From Salinimicrobium gaetbulicola (GTDB taxonomy: Bacteria > Bacteroidota > Bacteroidia > Flavobacteriales > Flavobacteriaceae): a DNA stretch of 64,000 nucleotides. The position numbers and the translations under genes were made by a program. Under the pieces are notes generated by a model that was not told the DNA's origin, made no database searches, and saw nothing but the letters and a program-made list of their open reading frames with translations. Positions 52,809 through 60,887 of the stretch are shown here, one piece after another. Positions within the stretch are counted from its first letter, which is position 1. Each line of letters begins with the position of its first letter. The stretch is from contig NZ_JBHTJP010000035.1 in the NCBI RefSeq assembly GCF_042676025.1, forward strand, positions 372,001-436,000, read 5' to 3'.

Positions 52809-53432
52809 ATGATTAAAGATATAATTAACAAGGAAAAACAAGATTCATTAACCCCTGAAAAAGTACTTAACGACCTTATGGCCGGAAATGAAAGATTTAC
52901 AGGGAATAAAATGAATGAAAGGGATTACTCCAGTCAAATAGCTCAAACTAGCGGAGGGCAATGGCCTCAGGCAGTTGTGTTGAGCTGTATCGATTCGAGG
53001 GTGCCGGTAGAGACGATCTTTGACCAGGGAATCGGGGATATATTTGTCGCCAGGGTAGCCGGTAACTTTGAAAATACAGATATCCTTGGAAGTATGGAAT
53101 ATTCATGCAAAGTGGCAGGAAGTAAATTAGTATTTGTACTGGGTCATGAAGCATGTGGGGCAGTGAAAGCGGCCTGTGATCATGTAGAACTGGGAAATAT
53201 CACCCACCTTTTAAGTAACATTGCTCCGGCTGTTGATAAAACAAAAACAGAGGGAGAAAGGAGTTCGAAAAATGACTCTTTCGTGGCAGATGTTATCGAG
53301 AACAATGTGAAGATGACCATGGACAGGATCAGGGAGAAAAGTCCTATTCTAAATGAAATGGAAGCCAACGGTGAAATAAAGATCCTAGGAGGAGTTTATT
53401 CTATTTCTTCTGGAAAAGTAAGCTTATTGTAA
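52809..53432 (+). CDS. Beta-class carbonic anhydrase
   Basis: A 207-residue enzyme with zinc ligands Cys60, His113 and Cys116 and the Asp62-Arg64 pair, seen in LSCIDSRVPVE and GHEACGAVKAA. No signal peptide, so cytosolic. It interconverts CO2 and bicarbonate and is likely paired with the SulP transporter upstream to hold or supply bicarbonate. A terminator follows. Confidence 0.93.
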   Translation: MIKDIINKEKQDSLTPEKVLNDLMAGNERFTGNKMNERDYSSQIAQTSGGQWPQAVVLSCIDSRVPVETIFDQGIGDIFVARVAGNFENTDILGSMEYSCKVAGSKLVFVLGHEACGAVKAACDHVELGNITHLLSNIAPAVDKTKTEGERSSKNDSFVADVIENNVKMTMDRIREKSPILNEMEANGEIKILGGVYSISSGKVSLL

Positions 53433-53470
53433 AAGTTTTTTCTTCAGTAAAAGACTAGCATTTTGAAAAG

Positions 53471-53501
53471 ACCGGTAGAGTGATCCTCTGCCGGTTTTTT
53501 T
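53471..53501 (+). terminator. Terminator of the SulP-carbonic anhydrase unit
   Basis: ACCGGTAGAG pairs with CTCTGCCGGT over a TGATC loop (one T-G pair), seven T follow. It overlaps the end of the convergent cvpA gene. Confidence 0.88.
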
Positions 53502-54054
53502 ATTTGAGGTTGGAATCATTTTCAGAAGTTTCTTCTTCTTTCTCTTCGGAAGGAGTCTTGAAAATATCCCCTTCTCTTACTTCATCCAGAATAGCCGGTA
53601 GAAATAAAGGCGCAAATGCTCTAACAGGCTCGTATAACAGGGAGTCTTCTCTGGTGTCTTCATCTACCGTGAATAGCCCGAAATTTGTGAGGAACATGAA
53701 AAAGAGGCTGGCTAAAAATGCCATTTTCAGGGTTCCGAAAACTCCTCCCAATATGCGGTTAACTAGACCTAAAGCTAGTAGGCTGGCCATTTTAGTAAGG
53801 ACCTTCCCAAGCAGGGAAATAAGCAAGACCACAATAAAGAAGGTACTTGCAAATGCTATGATGGAGAGATATTTCTCGTCCCAGTCAAAGAACAGTTCCC
53901 AAAAGTCAAATGCGTAATGAGAGAAATGAATGGCTGCGTAGATACCGGCGATCAAAGCCACCAGGCCGGCCAATTCTGATAAAAACCCCTTAAAAATTCC
54001 TCTTACAAGTCCCAGGAGCAGAAAGATGCAAAGGATAAGATCAACAATATTCAT
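53500..54054 (-). CDS. CvpA family membrane protein
   Basis: A 184-residue protein with four hydrophobic segments over the first ~125 residues (start IVDLILCIFLLLGLVRGIFK, then KGFLSELAGLVALIAGIYAA) and a soluble acidic C-terminal tail, the usual CvpA plan. The family is linked to envelope homeostasis and colicin V production, with no defined activity. The promoter box TATCTTTG ends 6 bases before its ATG. Confidence 0.87.
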   Translation of the reverse strand: MNIVDLILCIFLLLGLVRGIFKGFLSELAGLVALIAGIYAAIHFSHYAFDFWELFFDWDEKYLSIIAFASTFFIVVLLISLLGKVLTKMASLLALGLVNRILGGVFGTLKMAFLASLFFMFLTNFGLFTVDEDTREDSLLYEPVRAFAPLFLPAILDEVREGDIFKTPSEEKEEETSENDSNLK

Positions 54055-54059
54055 GGACT

Positions 54060-54097
54060 CAAAGATAGTAATTTCCCGTACTTAGTAAGTATCTTTG
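54060..54097. promoter_or_regulatory. Facing divergent promoters, both predicted nearly leaderless
   Basis: Minus strand TATCTTTG (54060-54067) serves cvpA and plus strand TATCTTTG (54090-54097) serves the gene at 54102. The two -7 boxes lie 22 bases apart, so each promoter's upstream half overlaps the other's -7 region. The start codons are 6 and 5 bases past the boxes. Confidence 0.55.
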
Positions 54098-54101
54098 CAG
54101 C

Positions 54102-54458
54102 ATGTCAAGAGATGAACAATTAAAACAACGTTGGGAGCAGGTAGAAGAGAAGCTTTCCGGTCAGTTTGCTGACGGGGAAAAGCTAGAGCTTGATGCCATT
54201 ATATATCTAATAGGATTGCAGGAACTGGGCCAGGTGCACAGAAAATTCAAGAAAGACCATAAACTGGATCTTATGCATATCGCTATATGCCGATTGCTCG
54301 AGCCATATGGTTATTATGAGTTTGAATTCTTTGATGATGAGGGCTGGCCACATTATAAGGTTGTGGAGCAACTTCCGCAGTTAAAAGCAGGGGAACAGGC
54401 CGTTTTAATGAAAGAAGCCATCGTGCAGTACTTTCTGGAAAAAGAATATATTAAGTAG
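54102..54458 (+). CDS. Conserved flavobacterial protein of unknown function
   Basis: A 118-residue acidic soluble protein (SGQFADGEKLELDAIIYLIG, then LMHIAICRLLEPYGYYEFEF and a Trp-Pro-His segment). I recall similar proteins next to cvpA and pheS in related genomes but no function. Predicted mostly helical. Its promoter faces that of cvpA. Confidence 0.7.
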   Translation: MSRDEQLKQRWEQVEEKLSGQFADGEKLELDAIIYLIGLQELGQVHRKFKKDHKLDLMHIAICRLLEPYGYYEFEFFDDEGWPHYKVVEQLPQLKAGEQAVLMKEAIVQYFLEKEYIK

Positions 54459-54540
54459 CAAATAAAACTCTTTAAGTAGGCCTCCTTATAAGTCGAATAA
54501 AACGCCGGGGAGTTAAAGAGCGAATACCGTATTATTTTTT

Positions 54541-54548
54541 TAAATTTG
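54541..54548 (+). promoter_or_regulatory. Promoter -7 box of pheS
   Basis: TAAATTTG followed by C, full TAnnTTTG match, 22 bases before the ATG. No T-box or leader-peptide structure is visible. Confidence 0.55.
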
Positions 54549-54570
54549 CGCTTCCTAAAGAATAGGGATT

Positions 54571-55590
54571 ATGATAGAAAAAATTGGGGACTATATTTCT
54601 GAAATTGAAGCCTTCAAGGCTAAAACAAAAGAAGAAGTAGAAGATTTTCGTATAAAGTATTTGGGTAAAAAAGGTATTTTGAACCAGTATTTCGCTGAAT
54701 TCAAAAACGTACCGAATGAGCAAAAGAAAGAGTTTGGTCAGAAGGTAAATACCCTGAAAAATGCTGCTACTGAAAAAGTAAATCAGCTTAAAGAGGAACT
54801 CGAAAGCAAGGAGGAGGAAAAAGGTATCTACGGAGACCTTTCCCGCCCGGGAGAGCCTGTTGAGATTGGTTCGCGCCACCCTATTTCTATTGTGAAGAAC
54901 CAGATCATAGAGATCTTTTCTAATATCGGATTCAATGTTTCTGAAGGACCTGAGATCGAGGATGACTGGCACAATTTTACCGCGTTGAACCTTCCGGAGT
55001 ATCACCCGGCTCGTGATATGCAGGATACTTTCTTTATCCAGACGAACCCTGATGTGTTATTGCGTACGCATACATCATCTGTTCAGGTGCGTTATATGGA
55101 AGAGAATAAACCGCCGATCAGGACCATTTCTCCCGGAAGAGTTTTCAGGAATGAGGCGATATCTGCCCGTTCACACTGTATCTTCCACCAGGTGGAAGGT
55201 CTTTATATTGACAAGGATGTGTCTTTCGCCGACCTTAAGCAGACTTTATTGTATTTTACCAAGCAGTTATTCGGAAAGTCCAAGATAAGGCTACGTCCTT
55301 CTTATTTCCCGTTTACAGAGCCTAGTGCCGAAGTTGACATCTATTGGGGACTTGAAACCGAAACCGATTACCGAATTACAAAAGGTACCGGATGGTTGGA
55401 GATCATGGGCTGCGGAATGGTTGACCCGAACGTTCTTCGTAACTGTAATATCGATCCTGCAGAATATTCAGGATTTGCTTTTGGAATGGGAATCGAAAGA
55501 ATCGCCATGCTCCTGTACCAAATTGGAGACATTCGTATGTTCTATGAGAACGACATGCGTTTCCTTGAACAGTTTAAATCTTCTATATGA
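54571..55590 (+). CDS. pheS: Phenylalanine-tRNA ligase alpha subunit
   Basis: A 339-residue class II synthetase subunit. An N-terminal coiled coil (residues ~1-85) contacts the tRNA; motif 2 is seen as GRVFRNEAISARSHCIFHQ and motif 3 as GFAFGMGIERIAML. The active-site Phe-binding FTEPSAEVDI is intact. pheT is not adjacent, as is common in Bacteroidota. The stop overlaps the next small gene (ATGA). Confidence 0.96.
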   Translation: MIEKIGDYISEIEAFKAKTKEEVEDFRIKYLGKKGILNQYFAEFKNVPNEQKKEFGQKVNTLKNAATEKVNQLKEELESKEEEKGIYGDLSRPGEPVEIGSRHPISIVKNQIIEIFSNIGFNVSEGPEIEDDWHNFTALNLPEYHPARDMQDTFFIQTNPDVLLRTHTSSVQVRYMEENKPPIRTISPGRVFRNEAISARSHCIFHQVEGLYIDKDVSFADLKQTLLYFTKQLFGKSKIRLRPSYFPFTEPSAEVDIYWGLETETDYRITKGTGWLEIMGCGMVDPNVLRNCNIDPAEYSGFAFGMGIERIAMLLYQIGDIRMFYENDMRFLEQFKSSI

Positions 55591-55754
55591 AAAATACCGG
55601 CCTGATAATCCTTGGAATTATTGCCGTTGCGGTGATCATACTTCTGGTGGCCATAAAGGTGATTAAATTCACGATAGGGGTTATTTTGCTGGGCATCGCT
55701 GCCTTGATCCTTTGGTTGTTCTGGAAATGGGCTAAGCATAAGATCGGTGACTAA
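55587..55754 (+). CDS. Tiny two-helix membrane protein (55 aa)
   Basis: A 55-codon frame overlapping the pheS stop by 4 bases and the next gene by one (TAATG). It is nearly all hydrophobic: helix one LIILGIIAVAVIILLVAI, a short KVIK turn, helix two TIGVILLGIAALILWLFWKW, then a basic tail. A hairpin membrane protein of unknown function; the coupling at both ends supports it. Confidence 0.6.
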   Translation: MKNTGLIILGIIAVAVIILLVAIKVIKFTIGVILLGIAALILWLFWKWAKHKIGD

Positions 55755-56149
55755 TGAAAAAGGATATTGATATTCCCGAAGTTGAGGGAGTGTATGTAGC
55801 GGCAGTACTTGAAAAGAATGATGATTTCCAGTCTATGGATTGGAACGCTTATTTGATCAATGATCGGGAGACACCTGTTGATACTGTGTTGATCGTGACC
55901 CGGGGCTATGACGACAAAGATGTCACTTCTACCATGCGGCATACCATTAAGGAGCTTCCGCCAAAATCTTTCGCGAAAGTTGAATTTTTACAGGAGGATG
56001 TTCTAAAGCTGAACAATGAGTTCTCTGTATCTTTTTTCGCTGACGGAAAAATGTATCATAAAAAATACGTGTTCCGAAAGAATACCATTAATGAAAAGGC
56101 ACTTCAGGAACTTCCTGTAATGACTAAAAAAGGAGTTTTACTGAAGTAG
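55754..56149 (+). CDS. Conserved protein of unknown function downstream of pheS
   Basis: A 131-residue soluble protein without signal peptide. Notable stretches are VEGVYVAAVLEKNDDFQSMD and VDTVLIVTRGYDDKDVTSTM; the overall pattern suggests a beta-rich fold. I do not know the family's role. It is translationally coupled to the tiny membrane protein and so to pheS. Confidence 0.65.
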   Translation: MKKDIDIPEVEGVYVAAVLEKNDDFQSMDWNAYLINDRETPVDTVLIVTRGYDDKDVTSTMRHTIKELPPKSFAKVEFLQEDVLKLNNEFSVSFFADGKMYHKKYVFRKNTINEKALQELPVMTKKGVLLK

Positions 56150-56152
56150 TTC

Positions 56153-56601
56153 CTATTTTTTCAATACGTTTTCATAGGTCGAGATCCATTCTTGCGGACT
56201 CATTTTGGTCGCCAACTTGCCGATCAGCTCATAAGGTATTTCCTCCATTTTCTTGAACCTGATGCAACTTTTACCAATTTTCTGTTGGAGTATTTCGGAT
56301 ATTCAGTAGTGAACCATTCCAGCAATTCGGGCTTGGCGTAAAGCCCCATATGGTAAAGGGCCACGTAGTTCTTTTGCGAGGCCAGGTTGATGAACGGCAG
56401 CGGTTGTGATGAATCGACGTGGTATCCTGCGGGATACAGGCTGTGAGGTATATGATAGCTGAGCATACCATATCCCATTCCTTCTTCAAATCCTTCCGGA
56501 AGATTGTGGAGTAACACTTCCCGCAATTTACTTACGGCAGTTTTTCGCTCTTCGGGCAGAGAGTCGAGATACTTCTCAGGATCTTTTTCCGAAGATTGCA
56601 T
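56153..56601 (-). pseudogene. DUF1801 family gene broken by a frameshift
   Basis: The first ~107 codons read as a DUF1801 protein (EEGMGYGMLSYHIP, LPFINLASQKNYVALYHMG). After ...YPKYSNRKL the frame runs to an early TGA at 56224, while the neighbouring frame continues the family C terminus: GKSCIRFKKMEEIPYELIGK, LATKMSPQEWISTYENVLKK, ending with TAG at 56153. Relatives have about two more residues (RKLDMGKSC) at the joint, so a loss of about 7 bases near 56285 explains it. The truncated protein may be inactive. Confidence 0.82.
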
Positions 56602-56603
56602 GT

Positions 56604-57599
56604 TTAATCAAGTTTATCGGCCAGCTTCCTGAAAACCTTCTTAGGTTCCTTGCCCTGATAAAGAATATCGTAAACAGCCTTAATAATAGGTGTTTTTGCA
56701 CCTGTTTTTTGAACGATCTTATAAGCACTGTCTGTCGCATAATAGCCTTCAGCGACCATGCTCATTTCCATTTGAGCGCTTTTTACGGTATAACCTTTCC
56801 CGATCATGTTCCCAAACATCCTGTTTCGGCTGAAAACCGAATAACCGGTTACCAGAAGGTCCCCCAGATAAGCAGAATCGTTGATGTTCCGCTTCATTTT
56901 ATGCACCTTCTTAATGAATTTCTTCATTTCCCGAATGGCATTGCTCATCAAAACGCTCTGGAAGTTATCTCCGTACCCTAATCCGTGAGCGATACCTGCC
57001 GCAATGGCATAGATGTTCTTCAGCATCGCGGCATATTCGGTTCCAATGATGTCATCACTGGTTTTACAGGTGATGTAATCACTGCTGAGGTTGTTGGCCA
57101 CCAGTTTTGCCTTTTCCTCATCGGCACAGGCAATAGTGAGATAAGAAAGCCTTTCCAAAGCCACCTCTTCAGCGTGACAAGGTCCTGTAATAACTCCAAT
57201 CGAGTCGTAAGGAATATCATAGGTCTTGTGAAAATGTTCTCCAACAATGAGGCTGCTTTCCGGCACGATTCCTTTGATGGCTGAAAAGATGATCTTTCCG
57301 TCAAGTGATTCGGTAAGGTTGTCCAGTTCACGTTTCAAAAATGCCGAAGGAATAGCGAATATCAACACGTCTGCTTCCTTGACGATCTTATTGATGTCAT
57401 TGCTTAGGTGGAGTTGATTCACGTCAAACTCTACCGAGCTTAAGTAATTAGGATTATGCTCCTGTTTTTTAATATGTTCGATGGCATACACGCTTCGCAT
57501 ATACCAGCTGACTTCGTCAAGATTTTCACACAACATTTTTACGATAGCCGTTGCCCAGCTACCTCCACCCAATACGGCGAATTTTGGCGATGATTCCAT
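56604..57599 (-). CDS. gpsA: NAD(P)-dependent glycerol-3-phosphate dehydrogenase
   Basis: A 331-residue enzyme. The Rossmann motif is VLGGGSWATAIVKML, the signature GPCHAEEVALERLS and the catalytic Lys is in YAAMLKNIYAIAAGIAHGLG. It makes sn-glycerol 3-phosphate for phospholipids from dihydroxyacetone phosphate. It starts 3 bases before (upstream of) the broken DUF1801 gene on the same strand. Confidence 0.94.
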   Translation of the reverse strand: MESSPKFAVLGGGSWATAIVKMLCENLDEVSWYMRSVYAIEHIKKQEHNPNYLSSVEFDVNQLHLSNDINKIVKEADVLIFAIPSAFLKRELDNLTESLDGKIIFSAIKGIVPESSLIVGEHFHKTYDIPYDSIGVITGPCHAEEVALERLSYLTIACADEEKAKLVANNLSSDYITCKTSDDIIGTEYAAMLKNIYAIAAGIAHGLGYGDNFQSVLMSNAIREMKKFIKKVHKMKRNINDSAYLGDLLVTGYSVFSRNRMFGNMIGKGYTVKSAQMEMSMVAEGYYATDSAYKIVQKTGAKTPIIKAVYDILYQGKEPKKVFRKLADKLD

Positions 57600-57807
57600 A
57601 GAGAGAATTTTTCTGCCCCCAAAAATAAGAAAATAATAAGGTTGTAGGGGAAAGCCTGAGAAAAGTTAAGAAGAAATGTTTAAGTTTTGAGTTTAAACTT
57701 TAACATTCAAAATTTTAATAACAGGTACGATAGCCCGTAAATGTGCGTTATTAAAACAGAAAGATTATTTATTAGAAGAGTTTAATCTTTTTGGTTGGTT
57801 AGTTAGG

Positions 57808-57846
57808 AAATTGCTTCTGAAAATCGTTTTTGGAAGCAATTTTTTT
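57808..57846 (+). terminator. Terminator-like hairpin with plus-strand T-tract, no plus-strand gene upstream
   Basis: AAATTGCTTC pairs with GAAGCAATTT and the loop holds a second AAAA/TTTT pairing; seven T follow on the plus strand, overlapping the nadD stop. A second hairpin (57760-57767 with 57783-57790) lies just before it. It may end nadD on the minus strand, but the T-tract is on the other side. Confidence 0.6.
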
Positions 57847-58429
57847 ATCTGTAAAAGTTCATCTCGTCAATATACTCCCACACAGGCGCAGGGAGCAGTG
57901 CCCTTACATCTTTCCCCTCTTTTATGGCCTGCCTTATGAAGGTGGACGAGATCTCAATCCTGGGGGCGTCAATATGGGTGATCTTTGGATGATCTTTAAA
58001 AATTTCATCTACCTGTCCTTCAGAAAAGCGTGGATAAACGATGATGTTGTGACGTTCCAAGATGATCTCGTAATTCTTCCATTTTGGAAAACTCTTCAGG
58101 TTATCTTCCCCCATGATTAAAGAGAAATCATAATCAGGATACTTTTCTTCAAGATGTGTCAGCGTGTACATCGTGTAATTTGGCTGCGGAAGATTGAATT
58201 CTATATCACTGGGCTTTAGTCCGGGAAAATCCTCGCACAACCTCCAGACCATCTCAAACCTGTGATGGTTGTTAAGTAAACTGCTTTTCTTTTTAAGAGG
58301 GTTATGTGGAGTAACGACCAGCCAAACCTCGTCCAGTTCTGAATATTGATACAGGTGATTGGCAAGAATAAGATGGCCAATATGAATAGGGTTAAAAGTG
58401 CCGAAAAAGAGACCGATCTTTTTTTTCAC
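57845..58429 (-). CDS. nadD: Nicotinate-nucleotide adenylyltransferase
   Basis: A 194-residue nucleotidyltransferase with GTFNPIHIGHLILA (HxGH active site) and the C-terminal ISSTFIRQAIKEGKD. It forms deamido-NAD from nicotinate mononucleotide. The start codon is GTG and overlaps the gmk stop by one base (TAGTG), so no ATG is needed. Third gene of yicC-gmk-nadD. Confidence 0.93.
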   Translation of the reverse strand: MKKKIGLFFGTFNPIHIGHLILANHLYQYSELDEVWLVVTPHNPLKKKSSLLNNHHRFEMVWRLCEDFPGLKPSDIEFNLPQPNYTMYTLTHLEEKYPDYDFSLIMGEDNLKSFPKWKNYEIILERHNIIVYPRFSEGQVDEIFKDHPKITHIDAPRIEISSTFIRQAIKEGKDVRALLPAPVWEYIDEMNFYR

Positions 58430-59016
58430 TATATCGCTTTTTTATCTGCTTCCACAAAGTCTGAGACCAAAGTATACGCCTCTTCCAAAGCCGTATTCAG
58501 GTCATTGTTTATGATGATATGATCGAATTGCGGTGCTGTTGCTAATTCAATAGAAGCCTTAGCTACTCGCATGTTGATCTTGTCTGGTGATTCTGTCTGG
58601 CGTTTTTTCAAGCGAATTTTTAGCTCCTCAATACTTGGTGGTTTTACAAAAACTGCCAGGGTTTTTTCCGGATAGATATTTTTGATATCAAGTCCGCCAA
58701 CCACATCAATGTCAAAGATCACATTCTTGCCTTTCGCCCAGATGCGTTCCACTTCACTTTTCAAAGTACCGTAAAAATTGTCGCGGTATACCTCTTCCCA
58801 CTCCAAAAATTCGTCGTTCTTGATCTTTTTCTTAAAGTCTTCCAGGCTTAAAAAGTAATAATCCTTACCATGTACTTCATTCCCTCTTGGTTCCCGCGAG
58901 GTTGCTGAAATTGAAAAATCCAGCTTTAATTCTTCCTGTGCCAATAGATAGCGTACAATAGTTGTTTTTCCTGATCCTGATGGCGCTGAAAAGACAATTA
59001 ATTTCCCGTCTGACAT
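58429..59016 (-). CDS. gmk: Guanylate kinase
   Basis: A 195-residue kinase: P-loop SAPSGSGKTTIVRYL, GMP-binding SREPRGNEVHGKDYYFL and lid region RLKKRQTESPDKI. It phosphorylates GMP to GDP. Coupled by one-base overlaps to yicC and nadD. Confidence 0.96.
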   Translation of the reverse strand: MSDGKLIVFSAPSGSGKTTIVRYLLAQEELKLDFSISATSREPRGNEVHGKDYYFLSLEDFKKKIKNDEFLEWEEVYRDNFYGTLKSEVERIWAKGKNVIFDIDVVGGLDIKNIYPEKTLAVFVKPPSIEELKIRLKKRQTESPDKINMRVAKASIELATAPQFDHIIINNDLNTALEEAYTLVSDFVEADKKAI

Positions 59017-59873
59017 TAAAGTACGTTTAAAAGTTGCTCTTTGATCTTCTCAAGTTCATCCTTCATTTGAACAACTAACTGTTGCATAGGGGCGTGATTT
59101 GATTTGCTTCCTATGGTATTGATCTCACGGCCCATTTCCTGAGAAATGAATGCAAGCTTCTTTCCATTGGAATCTGCAGAAGCAAGGGTTTTCAGGAAGT
59201 AATCCATGTGGTTCTCCAGGCGCACTTTTTCTTCGGTAATGTCAAATTTTTCTATGTAATAGACCAGTTCCTGTTCGAAACGGTTCTCATCGACATTTTC
59301 TTTTAGATCTGCGATCCCTTTTTGAAGGCGCTCACGAACTCCGGCAATTCTTTCAGGATCCATTTCAATTACCTTTTTCAAAAGATCCTGTATGTTAGTC
59401 GCTCGCTGGCTTAATTCATCTTCCAAAACCTTCCCTTCTGCCGAACGAAAATCATTGATCTCACTCAGGGCTTCTTCCACTGCTGCTTCAATAGCCTTGA
59501 ATTCTGCTTCATCGATCTCTTCCCGTTCCGTTTTAAGGGCGTCAGGCATTCTGACAGCCATTTTTAGAAGCTCAGTTTCGTCTCCGGAAACAATTCCGCG
59601 AAGCTGTTCCATATATTTTTTAACCACAGCCGGGTTGACCGAAGCCGTAGTTTCCTCGCCTGTTATTTCAACATAGACTGAAAAATCAACTTTACCCCGG
59701 GTAAGGGATTTAGAGATGGTATTTCGTAAAATAAGTTCCTTCTCGCGATATTGTGATGGTATGCGCGCATTCAGGTCCAGATTCTTACTGTTTAGGGATT
59801 TGATCTCTACGGTGATCTTTTTGGAAGGAAGTTGCACGATGCTCTTCCCGAAACCGGTCATTGACTGAATCAT
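59016..59873 (-). CDS. YicC/YloC family endoribonuclease
   Basis: A 285-residue protein: N-terminal domain starting MIQSMTGFGKS and C-terminal DUF1732 region ending in QEMGREINTIGSKSNHAPMQ. Family knowledge: YicC is a metal-dependent endoribonuclease that takes part in sRNA and mRNA turnover. First gene of the yicC-gmk-nadD operon. Confidence 0.92.
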   Translation of the reverse strand: MIQSMTGFGKSIVQLPSKKITVEIKSLNSKNLDLNARIPSQYREKELILRNTISKSLTRGKVDFSVYVEITGEETTASVNPAVVKKYMEQLRGIVSGDETELLKMAVRMPDALKTEREEIDEAEFKAIEAAVEEALSEINDFRSAEGKVLEDELSQRATNIQDLLKKVIEMDPERIAGVRERLQKGIADLKENVDENRFEQELVYYIEKFDITEEKVRLENHMDYFLKTLASADSNGKKLAFISQEMGREINTIGSKSNHAPMQQLVVQMKDELEKIKEQLLNVL

Positions 59874-59967
59874 GAGTGATTTTTATGGTTGGGCAAAGAT
59901 AATGAATTATGTAGCAGGGCAAAACTCCCTACTTCCTATTTTGCATAACCACAAGAGTATCTTCAGG

Positions 59968-60807
59968 TCATCTAATAGTGGTTAGATTGGCATGCCGGGC
60001 CACCATAATATTGAACACTCCATAGCCAATTAGTCCAAGCGCTGTAATCCCTAGAAGGATCGAGCCGTAAGAGAAACTCAGCATGTACTGTAATGCTCCT
60101 TCTGTTCCCTTGTATACCTGCGCATTATGCTGAAGGATAACCATTACGAGAAAGTAAGAGATGATGCCAAAAACCAGTCCTCGGGCAGAATATCCCAGCC
60201 TGCCAGATTTTCGGATAAAATCGTATTCATGTTTGATATCTGGATAATTATCGATCTTCTTCATGAATTTACCTGAATAGGCCAGTTTAAACTGCCAGAC
60301 CGCCTGAGCTGCAATGATAGCGGCCAGAACCCAAATAGCCATTTTTCCCCAGTCATTCGCTAGTAACTCTCCCAGAGCCGCTTTTTGTTGGGTGCTGTTT
60401 TCTGATGGCCCGCCTCCGCCTTCCCCCATTAGATACTTTATCAAAGGTTTAGCAAAGGAATAGGCGATAATTCCATAGAAGATGGCAGAATAGAAATAAC
60501 GAAACCTGGTGAAACCATCTTTCCAGTCTTTAGATTTTTTATTTGGTTTTCCTGGTCTCACCAGCATTTGATAGATTCGCCAAAGGGAATAAGCTATCAA
60601 ACCTAAAGCAACGATACCACCCAGGATTTTACCTAAGGGGAGCTCCAGAAGAAAATTCACTACCCCGTCTGTACTGGTGATATCCCCACCTAAACCAAAG
60701 GCAGCCATAAAGGTTAAAGCTCCTATAAGGACATATACTACGCCTTTGGTAAAAAAACCAGCAGAACGGATCTTGGCCACGTGGCCCTCATCTGGATTCA
60801 CAGTCAT
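59968..60807 (-). CDS. DUF1206 membrane protein
   Basis: About 279 residues with six helices arranged as three DUF1206 repeats, each pairing a GFFTKGVVYVLIGALTF-, FTRFRYFYSAIFYGIIAYS- or GRLGYSARGLVFGIISYF-type segment with a second helix. Function unknown. I use the Met at 60807 because homology begins there; a Met 19 codons upstream is the alternative. No partner gene is evident. Confidence 0.82.
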   Translation of the reverse strand: MTVNPDEGHVAKIRSAGFFTKGVVYVLIGALTFMAAFGLGGDITSTDGVVNFLLELPLGKILGGIVALGLIAYSLWRIYQMLVRPGKPNKKSKDWKDGFTRFRYFYSAIFYGIIAYSFAKPLIKYLMGEGGGGPSENSTQQKAALGELLANDWGKMAIWVLAAIIAAQAVWQFKLAYSGKFMKKIDNYPDIKHEYDFIRKSGRLGYSARGLVFGIISYFLVMVILQHNAQVYKGTEGALQYMLSFSYGSILLGITALGLIGYGVFNIMVARHANLTTIR

Positions 60808-60887
60808 AGATCTTTTTTGATCTAATTTAAAGGGAATATGACCTATATTTTCCTTCCCAATCAATATTTAACCTGTTTTTAGGATTT

